Shown here: positions 25,802 to 35,435 of the stretch, one piece after another
Layout: each line of letters begins with the position of its first letter
How positions within the stretch are numbered: the first letter of the stretch is position 1
From: Luteibacter aegosomatissinici
GTDB lineage: Bacteria; Pseudomonadota; Gammaproteobacteria; Xanthomonadales; Rhodanobacteraceae
NCBI RefSeq assembly: GCF_023078495.1
Contig: NZ_CP095742.1
Coordinates: forward strand, 3,906,001 to 3,970,000
Length of the DNA stretch: 64,000 nucleotides
Direction of reading: 5' to 3'
Program-made: the position numbers and the translations under genes
The notes under the pieces: model-generated
What the model was told of the DNA's origin: nothing
Databases searched by the model: none
What the model saw: only the letters and a program-made list of their open reading frames with translations

Positions 25802-26748
25802 GCGAAGTGGTTCCAGCCCGCGCGCGCGGGCTTGTGCGCCTGCCCGGCGGCATCGACGACACGTACGGCCTCGCCTTCCACGATGCGACCTATGCGCGTC
25901 GCACCGCAGCCCAGGCGCGCCAGGTCAGCGGAGACCTCACCCGCCTTGTCGGCGGGCACGGTGAAACACAACTCGTAATCATCGCCGCCGGAAAGCGCGA
26001 AGTCGATGGCGTCCGCATCGTGGAAGTGCGTCATCATGGCGGACGAGCGCGGCAGCAACGCGGGATCGATTTCCGCGCCCACGCGGCTCTGCTTGCATAT
26101 ATGCCCCAGGTCGGCGACGAGCCCGTCGGATACGTCGATACAGGCGGTGGCGATACCACGCAGCGCCAAGCCGGCCGCGACGCGAGGGGTCGGGCGATTC
26201 AGCCGTTCGATCAGCGGCGCATATGGCGTGGCGTCCGCTTCGGCCAGGCAACGCAGGCCGGCGGCGGCATCACCCAGCGTGCCGGTCACCATCACCACAT
26301 CACCCACCCGCGCACCGGAGCGCAGCAAGGCCTGCCCAGGCGTGGTGAAGCCATGCACGGTCACGGTCACGGTAAGCGGCCCGCGCGTCGTGTCGCCACC
26401 GATCAATGCCAGCCGGTACGGCGTGGCAAGTTCGGCAAAGCCACGCGCCAGCCCATCGATGAACGCCGCATCGGGCGATGGAAGCGTCAGCGCCAGCAAC
26501 GCCCAGGCGGGCGTGGCGCTCATCGACGCCAGGTCGGAAAGGTTGACCGCGAGGGCCTTCCAACCGATGTCTGCAGGTGCGGTGCCCACGGGGAAATGGA
26601 TACCCTCGACCAGGGTATCCACGGCGATCGCCAGTTCGCGACCGGCCGGCACGGAAACCACCGCGGCATCATCGCCGATGCCCACGGCGACATCATCGCG
26701 GTGGACATCGGTGTGCCGGCGGATCCGTTCAATCAGGTCGAATTCCAT
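25798..26748 (-). CDS. thiL: thiamine-monophosphate kinase
   Basis: ThiL phosphorylates thiamine monophosphate to thiamine diphosphate with ATP. The 316-residue protein begins MEFDLIERIRRHTD, with VGIGDDAAVV, DTLVEGIHFP, GGDTTRGPLTVTVTV, CIDVSDGLVADL and GGDDYELCF, the conserved ATP and metal motifs of the PurM-like fold. A GGGAG lies before the ATG at 26748; a TTG at 26769 is a weaker alternative. It is 37 bases after nusB and overlaps pgpA. Confidence 0.94.
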   Translation of the reverse strand: MEFDLIERIRRHTDVHRDDVAVGIGDDAAVVSVPAGRELAIAVDTLVEGIHFPVGTAPADIGWKALAVNLSDLASMSATPAWALLALTLPSPDAAFIDGLARGFAELATPYRLALIGGDTTRGPLTVTVTVHGFTTPGQALLRSGARVGDVVMVTGTLGDAAAGLRCLAEADATPYAPLIERLNRPTPRVAAGLALRGIATACIDVSDGLVADLGHICKQSRVGAEIDPALLPRSSAMMTHFHDADAIDFALSGGDDYELCFTVPADKAGEVSADLARLGCGATRIGRIVEGEAVRVVDAAGQAHKPARAGWNHFA

Positions 26749-26785
26749 GCGTGCTCCCTCAGCGCGCAAGATTCGCGCAAGGCAA

Positions 26786-27235
26786 TCAGGATCGCTTCTC
26801 GGCCGTACGCCAGTGCGTCGCGAGTTTGTCGAGAACGCCGTTCACATAGCTGTGGCCGTGATCGGCACCAAAACGCTTCGTGGCTTCCACGGCCTCGTTG
26901 ATGACGACGCGGTACGGCACATCCGGGCGGTACTTCAGCTCGTAAGCGCCCATGCGCAGCGCGGAAAGCTCGATCGGATCGATCTGCGCCACGTCACGAT
27001 CCACGAACGGACGAATCCCTTCGTCGAGTTCCTTCACGTGCTGGTCCACGCCACGGAGCAGGTCTTCGAAGTACTCAAGGTCAGCCACCTGCATATCCTG
27101 CTCGTGGCGGAACTGTTCGATGACGTTGCCCATCTTGGCACCGCCCACCTGCCAGGCGTAAAGCGCCTGCAGGGCACGGCGGCGGGCGCGCGAACGCGCG
27201 GCCAGGTCGATGCCGTGCGGAGGTGTGTTATTCAT
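26786..27235 (-). CDS. nusB: transcription antitermination factor NusB
   Basis: NusB (149 residues) binds boxA RNA with S10 and supports rRNA antitermination. [19 protein letters not shown] near the start, the acidic middle, and [25 protein letters not shown] at the end are family-typical. It overlaps ribH by ATGA, the common ribH-nusB arrangement. Confidence 0.94.
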   Translation of the reverse strand: MNNTPPHGIDLAARSRARRRALQALYAWQVGGAKMGNVIEQFRHEQDMQVADLEYFEDLLRGVDQHVKELDEGIRPFVDRDVAQIDPIELSALRMGAYELKYRPDVPYRVVINEAVEATKRFGADHGHSYVNGVLDKLATHWRTAEKRS

Positions 27236-27699
27236 TTGCCGAGCTTCGTGTAGAGGTTGACCATTTCGATCGCGACCATGGCCGCGTCGGCGCCCTTGTT
27301 GCCCGCCTTGGTACCGGCACGCTCGATGGCCTGCTCGATGCTATCGGTGGTGAGCACGCCGAACGACACCGGCACGCCCGAAGCGTAGGCGGCCTGGCCC
27401 AGGCCCTTGGCGGCTTCGCCGGCCACGTAATCGAAATGCGGGGTGGAACCGCGGATGACCGCGCCGAGGCCGATCACGGCGGCGTACTTGCCCGAGGCGG
27501 CAACCTTGTAAGCGGCCTGGGCGATTTCCCATGCGCCAGGCACGCGGATCAGGTCGATCGCATCGTCCTTCACGCCATGGCGAACCAGCGCATCACGGGC
27601 GCCTTCCACCAGCGGTTCGACGACAAACGCGTTGAAACGGCCGGCGACGATGGCGAAACGGCCCTTGGGGGTGGCGAAATCGCCTTCGATGATCTTCAT
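27232..27699 (-). CDS. ribH: 6,7-dimethyl-8-ribityllumazine synthase
   Basis: RibH condenses the RibBX product 3,4-dihydroxy-2-butanone 4-phosphate with 5-amino-6-ribitylaminouracil. The 155-residue protein has [63 protein letters not shown] (catalytic His) and [16 protein letters not shown]. The ATG at 27699 is chosen; the frame extends upstream into non-conserved codons. It sits after ldcA rather than directly after ribBX, which is unusual. Confidence 0.95.
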   Translation of the reverse strand: MKIIEGDFATPKGRFAIVAGRFNAFVVEPLVEGARDALVRHGVKDDAIDLIRVPGAWEIAQAAYKVAASGKYAAVIGLGAVIRGSTPHFDYVAGEAAKGLGQAAYASGVPVSFGVLTTDSIEQAIERAGTKAGNKGADAAMVAIEMVNLYTKLGK

Positions 27700-27745
27700 G
27701 GGTAGGGTGTCCTGTAGGCGGGTGGCCGCCGGGCGGCCGGATATT

Positions 27746-28678
27746 TTACGGGGTTTTGGGGCGCGGGTGGCCGCTGAAAGCCAGGCGGGCACGGCCGCCT
27801 GCCACATCGAGCTGCCCGTGGATGCCGAAAGGCAGGGTGAACTTGGCAGGGCCATGGCCGAACGGCAGGCCGCGAACCAGCGGAATTCCCGCCGCCGCGC
27901 CAATCCGTTCGAAGGCCACCGGGAGGTCGTAGCCATTGTCGTACTCGGCCACGCGGCAGCTGGTGAAGTCACCGATCAGCAGGGCCTTTTGCCTGCCAAG
28001 CACCCCGGCGTGGAGAAGGTGGTACAGCATGCGCTCCACTCGGTACGGGGGCTCGGCGATGTCCTCGATGAACAGGATGCCGCCCTCGATCCGCGGGAAG
28101 TATTCAGAACCGACCAGACCCGAAAGCATGGCCAGGTTGCCGCCCCAGATCGTGCCTTCCACGGCCAGCTCAGCGGTATCGGGGGTATCCCAGGAGGCCC
28201 TGCCCTCGCCGCTTGCCAGCGTTGCCCAGAAGTGATCCCAGGTCAGCGCGTCCAGCTCGGGGGCTCCAAAGTCCGGGCCCAGCATGGGGCCGCCCAGCGT
28301 CGGCAGGCCACTGCGGGCCAGCAAGGCACACTGCAGGGCCGTGAAATCGCTATGGCCCACCAGCGGCAGCGGCGTGCCGCCCAGCCGGGCGCGCAGCGCG
28401 TCGTAATCCAGCAACGGCAGGATCGGGTGTGCCCCGTAACCGCCGCGGATCGCCAGAGCGATATCGGGCAGCGGCTGGCCCGGATCGGCCAGTGCATTGA
28501 TGTCGGCGGCGCGCTGGGCGTCGGTTCCGGCGAAGCGCAGCTCCCGGCGCTTCAGCACATCCTTGGCGTGCACGCGGTGGCCCGCCGCCTCGAGGCGTTC
28601 GATGCCGATGCGCATGGCTTCAGGGTTGTGGGGGTAACCGGCGGGGGCGATCAGGCGGATATCGTAGGTATCAGGCAT
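27746..28678 (-). CDS. LD-carboxypeptidase (LdcA family)
   Basis: A 310-residue serine peptidase of family S66. LdcA cleaves the terminal D-Ala from L-Ala-gamma-D-Glu-DAP-D-Ala tetrapeptides during murein recycling in the cytoplasm. [16 protein letters not shown] at the start, [17 protein letters not shown], the nucleophile region [30 protein letters not shown] (Glu) and [13 protein letters not shown] (His) are family features. It lies between ribBX and ribH with short gaps, an atypical gene in a riboflavin operon. The ATG at 28678 is preferred to an upstream frame extension. Confidence 0.88.
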   Translation of the reverse strand: MPDTYDIRLIAPAGYPHNPEAMRIGIERLEAAGHRVHAKDVLKRRELRFAGTDAQRAADINALADPGQPLPDIALAIRGGYGAHPILPLLDYDALRARLGGTPLPLVGHSDFTALQCALLARSGLPTLGGPMLGPDFGAPELDALTWDHFWATLASGEGRASWDTPDTAELAVEGTIWGGNLAMLSGLVGSEYFPRIEGGILFIEDIAEPPYRVERMLYHLLHAGVLGRQKALLIGDFTSCRVAEYDNGYDLPVAFERIGAAAGIPLVRGLPFGHGPAKFTLPFGIHGQLDVAGGRARLAFSGHPRPKTP

Positions 28679-28688
28679 GGGCTCAGGT

Positions 28689-29780
28689 TTAGCTGTCCTG
28701 CTCCACCACTTCAAGGCCGAAGCCTGAAATGCCCACGAACCTGCGCGGTGTACCGATGACGCGCAGCCGCTTTACACCCAGGTCGGCCAGGATCTGCGCG
28801 CCCAAGCCAAGCTGGCGCCATTCCTGGTCATCCTTCGGCGCAGGCATCGGCACGGCATCGCCGCGCAAACGCGCCAGCAAGGCTTCGGGCGTATCCGCGC
28901 CGGAGAGCACCAGCATCACGCCACGGTCCTCATCGGCGATGCGGCGCAGGGCTTCGGTCACGGTCTGGCCAAGATCATCGCGCTTGAGGTGCAGCACATC
29001 GGAAAGCGTGTTGCGCACATGCACACGCGTCAGCACCGGGTCACCATCGGCGATGGTGCCGCGCGACAGGGCGAAGTGCAGGCCACTGCGAATGGCATCG
29101 CGATACGCCACCAGGTGGAATGGGCCAAATTCCGTCTCGACGTCGTCCTCGAAGACGCGCTCCACCGTTTTCTCCGTTTCCAGGCGGTAACGGATCAGGT
29201 CGGCGATCGTACCGATCTTGAGCCCGTGCTTTGCCGCGAAAACTTCCAGCTCGGGGCGACGTGCCATCGAACCATCGTCGTGCAGCACTTCGATGATCAC
29301 CGCGGACGGATCGAGCCCTGCCATGGCAGCCAGGTCACAGCCCGCCTCGGTATGCCCCGCGCGGGTGAGCACGCCACCCGGCTGGGCGGTCAGCGGAAAG
29401 ACGTGCCCGGGCATGGTGATATCCGCCGGCTTGGCATCCTTCGCTACGGCCGCCTGCACCGTACGGGCGCGATCGTGGGCGGAAATGCCGGTGGTGACGC
29501 CTTCCGCGGCTTCGATCGAGACCGTGAAGTTGGTGTGGTAAGGCGAGTTGTTGTCCGTGACCATCGGCTTCAGGCCGAGCTGCCGCGTGCGCTGCTCCGT
29601 AAGCGTCAGGCACATCAGGCCGCGCGCTTCGCGGACCATGAAGTTCACGTCTTCGGGCCGCACCTTCTCGGCGGCCATGACGATATCGCCTTCGTTTTCG
29701 CGGTCTTCGTCATCCAGGATGATGACCATGCGGCCGTTGCGCAGGTCCTCGAGGATCTCGGGGATGGTATGGAATGCCAT
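28689..29780 (-). CDS. ribBX: 3,4-dihydroxy-2-butanone 4-phosphate synthase with degenerate GTP cyclohydrolase II domain (RibBX type)
   Basis: The N-terminal half (about 1-205) is an intact Rib[40 protein letters not shown] and [14 protein letters not shown] carry its catalytic residues. The C-terminal half aligns with GTP cyclohydrolase II, but the zinc-binding HSECLTGD...CDCG motif is replaced by [18 protein letters not shown] and the GRNIGL motif is gone, while LGLGAQIL remains. This is the RibBX variant known in proteobacteria, so only the RibB reaction is expected. A separate RibA must exist outside the window. It follows ribE by 14 bases. Confidence 0.88.
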   Translation of the reverse strand: MAFHTIPEILEDLRNGRMVIILDDEDRENEGDIVMAAEKVRPEDVNFMVREARGLMCLTLTEQRTRQLGLKPMVTDNNSPYHTNFTVSIEAAEGVTTGISAHDRARTVQAAVAKDAKPADITMPGHVFPLTAQPGGVLTRAGHTEAGCDLAAMAGLDPSAVIIEVLHDDGSMARRPELEVFAAKHGLKIGTIADLIRYRLETEKTVERVFEDDVETEFGPFHLVAYRDAIRSGLHFALSRGTIADGDPVLTRVHVRNTLSDVLHLKRDDLGQTVTEALRRIADEDRGVMLVLSGADTPEALLARLRGDAVPMPAPKDDQEWRQLGLGAQILADLGVKRLRVIGTPRRFVGISGFGLEVVEQDS

Positions 29781-29794
29781 GCGTATGCGTCCGG

Positions 29795-30436
29795 TCAGGC
29801 GAAGCCGTGTTCTTTGAGGAAGCCTTCGTCGAGACGAGGTGCGCCACCGCTGGAGAGCAGGCGCTCCACGTAACGCGCCACGACGTCGACCTCGATGTTC
29901 ACGGTATCGCCGGGGCGGCGGGCCGAGAACGTCGTGTGTTCCACCGTGTGGGGGATCAGGTTCACCCCGAAGCGCGTGCCGTCCACTTCGTTCACGGTCA
30001 GGCTGGTGCCATCGATGCACACCGAGCCCTTGTGGGCGATGTAGCGGGCAAGATCGCGTGGCACTTCGAACGTCCAGCGCAGCGAACGGCCATCGGGTAC
30101 GACCGACACCACCTTGCCGGTACCATCGACGTGGCCGGAGACCAGGTGGCCGCCCAGGCGATCCGCCAGGCGAAGCGCCTTTTCCAGGTTCACCTTGTCG
30201 CCGGCCTTGTGCTTGCCGAGCGAGGTCATGGCCAGGGTCTCATTCGAGACATCCGCGGCGAAACTGTGGCTGTCGAACTCGATGACGGTGAGGCATACGC
30301 CGGACACGGCAATGCTGTCGCCCAGGGCGACATCGGCCATGTCGAGGGTGGTGGTATCGACCACGAGGCGCACGTCACCGCCACGCGGCTCGATCCGCGC
30401 GATGCGGCCAACGGCCTGGATGATGCCGGTGAACAT
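29795..30436 (-). CDS. ribE: riboflavin synthase, alpha chain
   Basis: Riboflavin synthase (213 residues) dismutates two lumazines to riboflavin. The two repeated lumazine-binding domains are clear: MFTGIIQAVGRIARIE and LGGHLVSGHVDGTGKVV, with VSGVCLTVIEF and IDGTSLTVNEV as the paired motifs. It is the first gene after the FMN riboswitch. AGGGGG lies 8 bases before the ATG, and a possible 15-codon leader ORF ends just ahead of it. Confidence 0.95.
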   Translation of the reverse strand: MFTGIIQAVGRIARIEPRGGDVRLVVDTTTLDMADVALGDSIAVSGVCLTVIEFDSHSFAADVSNETLAMTSLGKHKAGDKVNLEKALRLADRLGGHLVSGHVDGTGKVVSVVPDGRSLRWTFEVPRDLARYIAHKGSVCIDGTSLTVNEVDGTRFGVNLIPHTVEHTTFSARRPGDTVNIEVDVVARYVERLLSSGGAPRLDEGFLKEHGFA

Positions 30437-30437
30437 G

Positions 30438-30485
30438 TCAGTGGCCCCCTGCGAGGGTTGCCGCGACGGAACGCTGGGTTTTCAT
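30438..30485 (-). other. possible 15-codon leader ORF before ribE
   Basis: Between the riboswitch and ribE the message contains an ATG (at 30485) reading MKTQRSVAATLAGGH, then TGA one base before the ribE ATG. There is a weak purine tract (GGGAAA) before it. Translational coupling to ribE is possible, but translation is unproven. Confidence 0.25.
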
Positions 30486-30561
30486 GAAACGTTTCCCGCT
30501 AGGTTGGCGAAAAACGCCCCAAGGCGCATGGCGCCACGCGCCCGTGAGCGGGCGCGCGGTG

Positions 30562-30710
30562 CCGTCTTCTTTCATCCGGACTATGACCGTCGGCTCCGGC
30601 ATCTGACCGGATCTGCTGACCTCCCGGCGGGTGCCGGGAGCGCTCGCGGGCTCGTTTCCCGAAGGAAACCTACCGCCGGTGGGGAGTTTCACCCCGCCCT
30701 GAAGACGCTT
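30562..30710 (-). promoter_or_regulatory. FMN riboswitch (RFN element)
   Basis: Read on the minus strand, the conserved RFN parts appear in order: a P1 stem (GTCTTC at 30701-30706 pairing with GAAGAC at 30564-30569), GGGTGAAACTCCCCACCGGCGGT, the GAGCCCGCGAGCG segment, GGTCAGCAGATCCGGT and the AGCCGACGGTCATAGTCCGGATG 3' part. It precedes ribE by about 125 bases, which hold GC-rich hairpins and a CGCCTTGGGGCGTTTTT stretch that may be the terminator or anti-terminator platform. FMN binding should switch off ribE and downstream genes. Confidence 0.95.
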
Positions 30711-30764
30711 GAATATGGTGCGGAGCATAACATGGGGGCCGCCATGGCCCATGCAAGCCCGTTC

Positions 30765-31730
30765 CTACAGGACCTGGTCCATGACCCAGCTGGTGCGGGC
30801 GGCGGTCTCTCCCGTCGAGGGGCATTCGCCCCGCCCCAGCAAGGCACCGACCACCGTGGCGATCAGCGGCTGCTGGATGTGTGCCGGGTTTTCGATGGAA
30901 AGGTTGTCGACCTTGCCATCGGTTTCCACGCGGATGGGGCCGTCGCCGAAGGTGGCGAACACCAACCGGCCACGGTCGCCGGTGATTTCCACGCGATCCT
31001 CGCGGCGATCGGCCGCGAAATTCCAAAGGCCGGTACCCACCACACCGTTGCCGAAAGCAAAGGCCATGGCCACGGCATCCTCGGCGGGGTAAGCGCCAAG
31101 CTGGTTGCGCGCCATGCCGCGCACGTCGGTCATCGGGCCAAGCAGGAAATCCAGGATATCCAGCGTGTGGCTGCCTATGTCGACAAAAATGCCGCCCCCG
31201 GACAGTTCGGGGCGCACCCGCCAGGGCAGGTTCGCCGGGTCCTGGTACTGCGCTTCGAAAGGATGGTGCAACACGACGTTGACGAAGCGCGGCGTCCCGA
31301 TCACACCATCGCGCAGCAGCTGGGCAATGGTGGTGAAACGAGGCAGGGCGCGGCGGTAGTAGGCGACGAACACCGGTACGTTGGCCGCCCTGCCCGCTTC
31401 GACGATATCAAGGCACTCACGGTGGTTCATCGCCATGGGCTTTTCGATGTACACCGGCTTGCCCGCGGCCATGGCTTGCAGGGCATACGCACGATGGGTC
31501 GATGGCGGTGTCGCGATGTACACGGCATCGACTTCGGCATCGGCGATGAGCTGGCCGGCATCGTCGTACCAGCGGGGGACGCCATGGCGCTCTGCGTAAT
31601 CACGCGCCTTCGCTCCATCACGGCGCATGACCGCGACAAGCGACGAACCAGGCACCTTCGAAAAGGCCGGCCCGCTTTTCATTTCGGTGACCGCGCCGCA
31701 GCCAATGATGCCCCAGCGCACGGTGTTCAT
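30765..31730 (-). CDS. Gfo/Idh/MocA-family NAD(P)-dependent oxidoreductase
   Basis: A 321-residue dehydrogenase: an N-terminal Rossmann domain (WGIIGCGAVTEMKSGPAF), the family EKPMAMNHRE motif (catalytic Lys region) and a C-terminal alpha/beta substrate domain with GGGIFVDIGSHTLDILDFLLG. Members reduce or oxidise sugars, inositols or related cyclic compounds. It overlaps ribD by ATGA, so the gene is co-translated with riboflavin genes, yet lies upstream of the FMN riboswitch. The substrate is unknown; a link to riboflavin chemistry is speculative. Confidence 0.85.
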   Translation of the reverse strand: MNTVRWGIIGCGAVTEMKSGPAFSKVPGSSLVAVMRRDGAKARDYAERHGVPRWYDDAGQLIADAEVDAVYIATPPSTHRAYALQAMAAGKPVYIEKPMAMNHRECLDIVEAGRAANVPVFVAYYRRALPRFTTIAQLLRDGVIGTPRFVNVVLHHPFEAQYQDPANLPWRVRPELSGGGIFVDIGSHTLDILDFLLGPMTDVRGMARNQLGAYPAEDAVAMAFAFGNGVVGTGLWNFAADRREDRVEITGDRGRLVFATFGDGPIRVETDGKVDNLSIENPAHIQQPLIATVVGALLGRGECPSTGETAARTSWVMDQVL

Positions 31731-32830
31731 GCGGCGGGGCGCATCAGCAGGCGGGTGTCATCGCCCACCTGGCGGCGGTCGATCGTATCCAGCTTCCAGC
31801 GCGAGGCCATGTCGTCCAGCGGTGGCAGGTGCAACATGGGCCGCGCGGTGTGGCCGAGCAACACAGGTGCGATGTAGACCAGCAGTTCATCAGCCAGGCC
31901 TTCGGCCAGCAACGCGCCACAAAGCACGGGGCCTGCCTCTACGTGCACCTCGTTCACATCATGCTGCGCCAGCCAGTGCAACGCGGCACGCAGGTCGAGG
32001 CCCTTGCCTTCGTCCGTACGGATCGCCGCGCGGCGCACATCCTGCAGGTGTGCTGGCACGCTGGCACCCTCCGCATGCAGCAGCACCGTGGGCGCGTTGC
32101 CGTCGAGCACGTTGAACCCCGCCGGCGTGCGCAGGTGCGTATCGAGCACGGCGCGCAACGGTGGCACGAACGCTTCGCCTTCCGGCAGGCGCGCGGTCAG
32201 CCGCGGATCATCGGCAAGCACGGTACCGCTGCCGGAAAGGATGGCCGAGGCACGGGCGCGCCAGCGCTGAACATCGGCGCGCGCGGCCTCGCCGGTAATC
32301 CACTTCGACGAACCATCGGCGAGCGCCGTACGCCCATCCAGGCTCATCGCCAGTTTCACGCGTACCCACGGGCGGCCGCGCTGGATACGGCTGAAAAAAC
32401 CAATATTGAGTTCATGCGCCGCATCGCGCATCAGGCCGATCTGCACGCCGATCCCGGCCGCGCGAATCTTCTCGATGCCCTTGCCATCCACCTGGGTGAA
32501 CGGATCCTCATGGGCGATGACGACGCGACCGACGCCCGCGGCGATCAATGCATCCGCGCACGGCGGCGTGCGGCCATGATGGGCACAGGGCTCGAGGGTG
32601 ACGTAGGCGGTCGCACCGCGCGCGGCTTCACCGGCCTCGCGCAGGGCGAACACTTCCGCGTGCGGCTCACCGGCCTTGGGATGCCAGCCGGTACCCAGTA
32701 CCGTCTCGCCGCGCGCGATGACGCAGCCGACGCGCGGGTTGGGCTGGGTGGTGTACATGCCGCGCTCGGCGAGACGCAGCGCATGGGCCATGTGGACATG
32801 GTCCATGGCCGGAAAGAACGGACGGGTCAT
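31727..32830 (-). CDS. ribD: bifunctional diaminohydroxyphosphoribosylaminopyrimidine deaminase / 5-amino-6-(5-phosphoribosylamino)uracil reductase
   Basis: RibD carries out the second and third riboflavin steps. The 367-residue protein has the deaminase zinc motif HAEVFAL with PCAHHGRTPPCADALI and a reductase domain with SLDGRTALADGSSKWITG, ILSGSGTVLADDP and AGPVLCGALLAEGLADEL. It is between nrdR (overlapping TGATG) and the oxidoreductase gene (ATGA overlap). Because it is upstream of the riboswitch, it is not obviously under direct FMN control. Confidence 0.95.
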   Translation of the reverse strand: MTRPFFPAMDHVHMAHALRLAERGMYTTQPNPRVGCVIARGETVLGTGWHPKAGEPHAEVFALREAGEAARGATAYVTLEPCAHHGRTPPCADALIAAGVGRVVIAHEDPFTQVDGKGIEKIRAAGIGVQIGLMRDAAHELNIGFFSRIQRGRPWVRVKLAMSLDGRTALADGSSKWITGEAARADVQRWRARASAILSGSGTVLADDPRLTARLPEGEAFVPPLRAVLDTHLRTPAGFNVLDGNAPTVLLHAEGASVPAHLQDVRRAAIRTDEGKGLDLRAALHWLAQHDVNEVHVEAGPVLCGALLAEGLADELLVYIAPVLLGHTARPMLHLPPLDDMASRWKLDTIDRRQVGDDTRLLMRPAA

Positions 32831-33345
32831 CAGCTCTTGCGTCCGCGCCGGGCAGCTTCAAGCAGCGGCAGCTGCAGGCCTTCCAGCGAAGGGAGATCGC
32901 GTTCGAGCTTCTCGATCTCCTCGCGGAACGCATGCACGTCCTCGAACCGGCGATATACCGACGCGAAGCGCACGTAGGCGACCTGGTCCAGGGCCTTGAG
33001 CTCGCGCATGACCAGTTCGCCGACCTGGCGCGAAGGCACTTCGCGTTCGCCGCTGCGGCGCAGGTCATTGATGACGGCGCGCGTCGCGGCATCCACCGCA
33101 TCGCTCGCCACCGGGCGCTTCTGCAGCGCGCGCTCGAAACTGACACGCAACTTGTGCTCGTCGAAAGGCTCACGGCGATCGCCGGATTTCACGATCGCCG
33201 GGAGCTTCAGCTCCGCCGTTTCAAAGGTATTGAAGCGCTCACCGCACTGCGGACACTCGCGCCGCCGACGCACCGTGCCACCGTCTTCGGTGAGACGGGA
33301 ATCGATGACGCGGGTGTCTTCATGCTGGCAGAACGGACAATGCAT
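32830..33345 (-). CDS. nrdR: transcriptional repressor NrdR
   Basis: NrdR represses ribonucleotide reductase genes in response to ATP/dATP. The 171-residue protein has the N-terminal zinc ribbon ([17 protein letters not shown], then [12 protein letters not shown], four cysteines) and the ATP-cone domain with [15 protein letters not shown] and [11 protein letters not shown]. It lies just after glyA and overlaps ribD, the common gammaproteobacterial glyA-nrdR-ribD order. Confidence 0.95.
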   Translation of the reverse strand: MHCPFCQHEDTRVIDSRLTEDGGTVRRRRECPQCGERFNTFETAELKLPAIVKSGDRREPFDEHKLRVSFERALQKRPVASDAVDAATRAVINDLRRSGEREVPSRQVGELVMRELKALDQVAYVRFASVYRRFEDVHAFREEIEKLERDLPSLEGLQLPLLEAARRGRKS

Positions 33346-33348
33346 GGA

Positions 33349-34605
<1,257 letters not shown>

Positions 34606-34818
34606 CTCAACCTCGTTGTAGGGATGGGGGACGGAGACTTGAAAGTGTAACGCCCGGGGGGTGGGCAGGCCACTAGGCCGCGCAGACTCAAGGGTTTACC
34701 GACAAAACGTGTAGGCGAATACCTCGAATTTCATCCGCAGCCCCCTACCCGGACCTGACTGCCCTAGACTCGGCCACGGGCACCCCGCCCATCCCCATGA
34801 ATTGCAAAAGGATTTGCC

Positions 34819-35415
34819 ATGAAACGCGTTCTATTGGCGCTAGCCGCCGCTTTGCCCCTGGCTGCCCTGGCCGCACCGCCGCCGACCCTGGATATCCACT
34901 TCGTGCTGCACAGGGACGTGCAGATGAACGCCCGCGATTTCGTGTCCGAGCATGTGAGCGCGTGGCTGGGCCACATGCGTACCGACGTGCTGCCGGGCCA
35001 GGACATCCAGATCCACGTGCATCGCGAGCTGGAGGGGCTTGAGCTCACGCCCTACGGCTTTACCGGGGTCCTGGCGGAGTGGAAGCGCCTGGCAGGCCCG
35101 GTGGCCGATCGCTTTGGCGAGGATACGCGGGCGGTCCGCCTTGTACTCGTGACCCAGGGCTCCCCGGACGGCGGCAGTGCGCTCGGCATCTCCAACCAGG
35201 GCGGGCGGTTCGCGGTGGCCAGCGTACGTGCGTCGACTACCGTGGCCCATGAACTGGGCCACACCCTGGGCGCCACCCACGAGGACAAGGAAAGCTGGGC
35301 ATTCTGCGATACCAACATGGCCGACCCCCAGTTTGGGCGCTGGCCATGTGAGGTGTATTCGTCGGCCAACCAGAAACGAATCCGCCGTTACATGGAGACA
35401 GGCCTGTTCTGGTAA
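34819..35415 (+). CDS. secreted metzincin-like metalloprotease (HExxHxxGxxH)
   Basis: A 198-residue exported protein with signal peptide MKRVLLALAAALPLAALAAP and the zinc motif HELGHTLGATH (144-154), the extended metzincin consensus with three His ligands. The tail has CDTNMA, then C and YSSANQKRIRRY, which recurs in the convergent paralogue at 35436. The Met-turn is not evident, although the NMA segment could be it. Function: probably a small secreted or periplasmic zinc peptidase; the substrate is unknown. The two genes converge, with 20 bases between their stops. Confidence 0.78.
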   Translation: MKRVLLALAAALPLAALAAPPPTLDIHFVLHRDVQMNARDFVSEHVSAWLGHMRTDVLPGQDIQIHVHRELEGLELTPYGFTGVLAEWKRLAGPVADRFGEDTRAVRLVLVTQGSPDGGSALGISNQGGRFAVASVRASTTVAHELGHTLGATHEDKESWAFCDTNMADPQFGRWPCEVYSSANQKRIRRYMETGLFW

Positions 35416-35435
35416 CCAGGCCCTGCGCGGGTGAA

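Noticed and set aside
27724-27738. GC hairpin before ribH as a terminator of ldcA-ribH readthrough
   Set aside because: GGCCGC-CGG-GCGGCC is present, but in the transcription direction it is not followed by a U-run.
28689-29150. Functional GTP cyclohydrolase II domain in ribBX
   Set aside because: The zinc cysteines and GRNIGL motif are missing, so the activity cannot be claimed.
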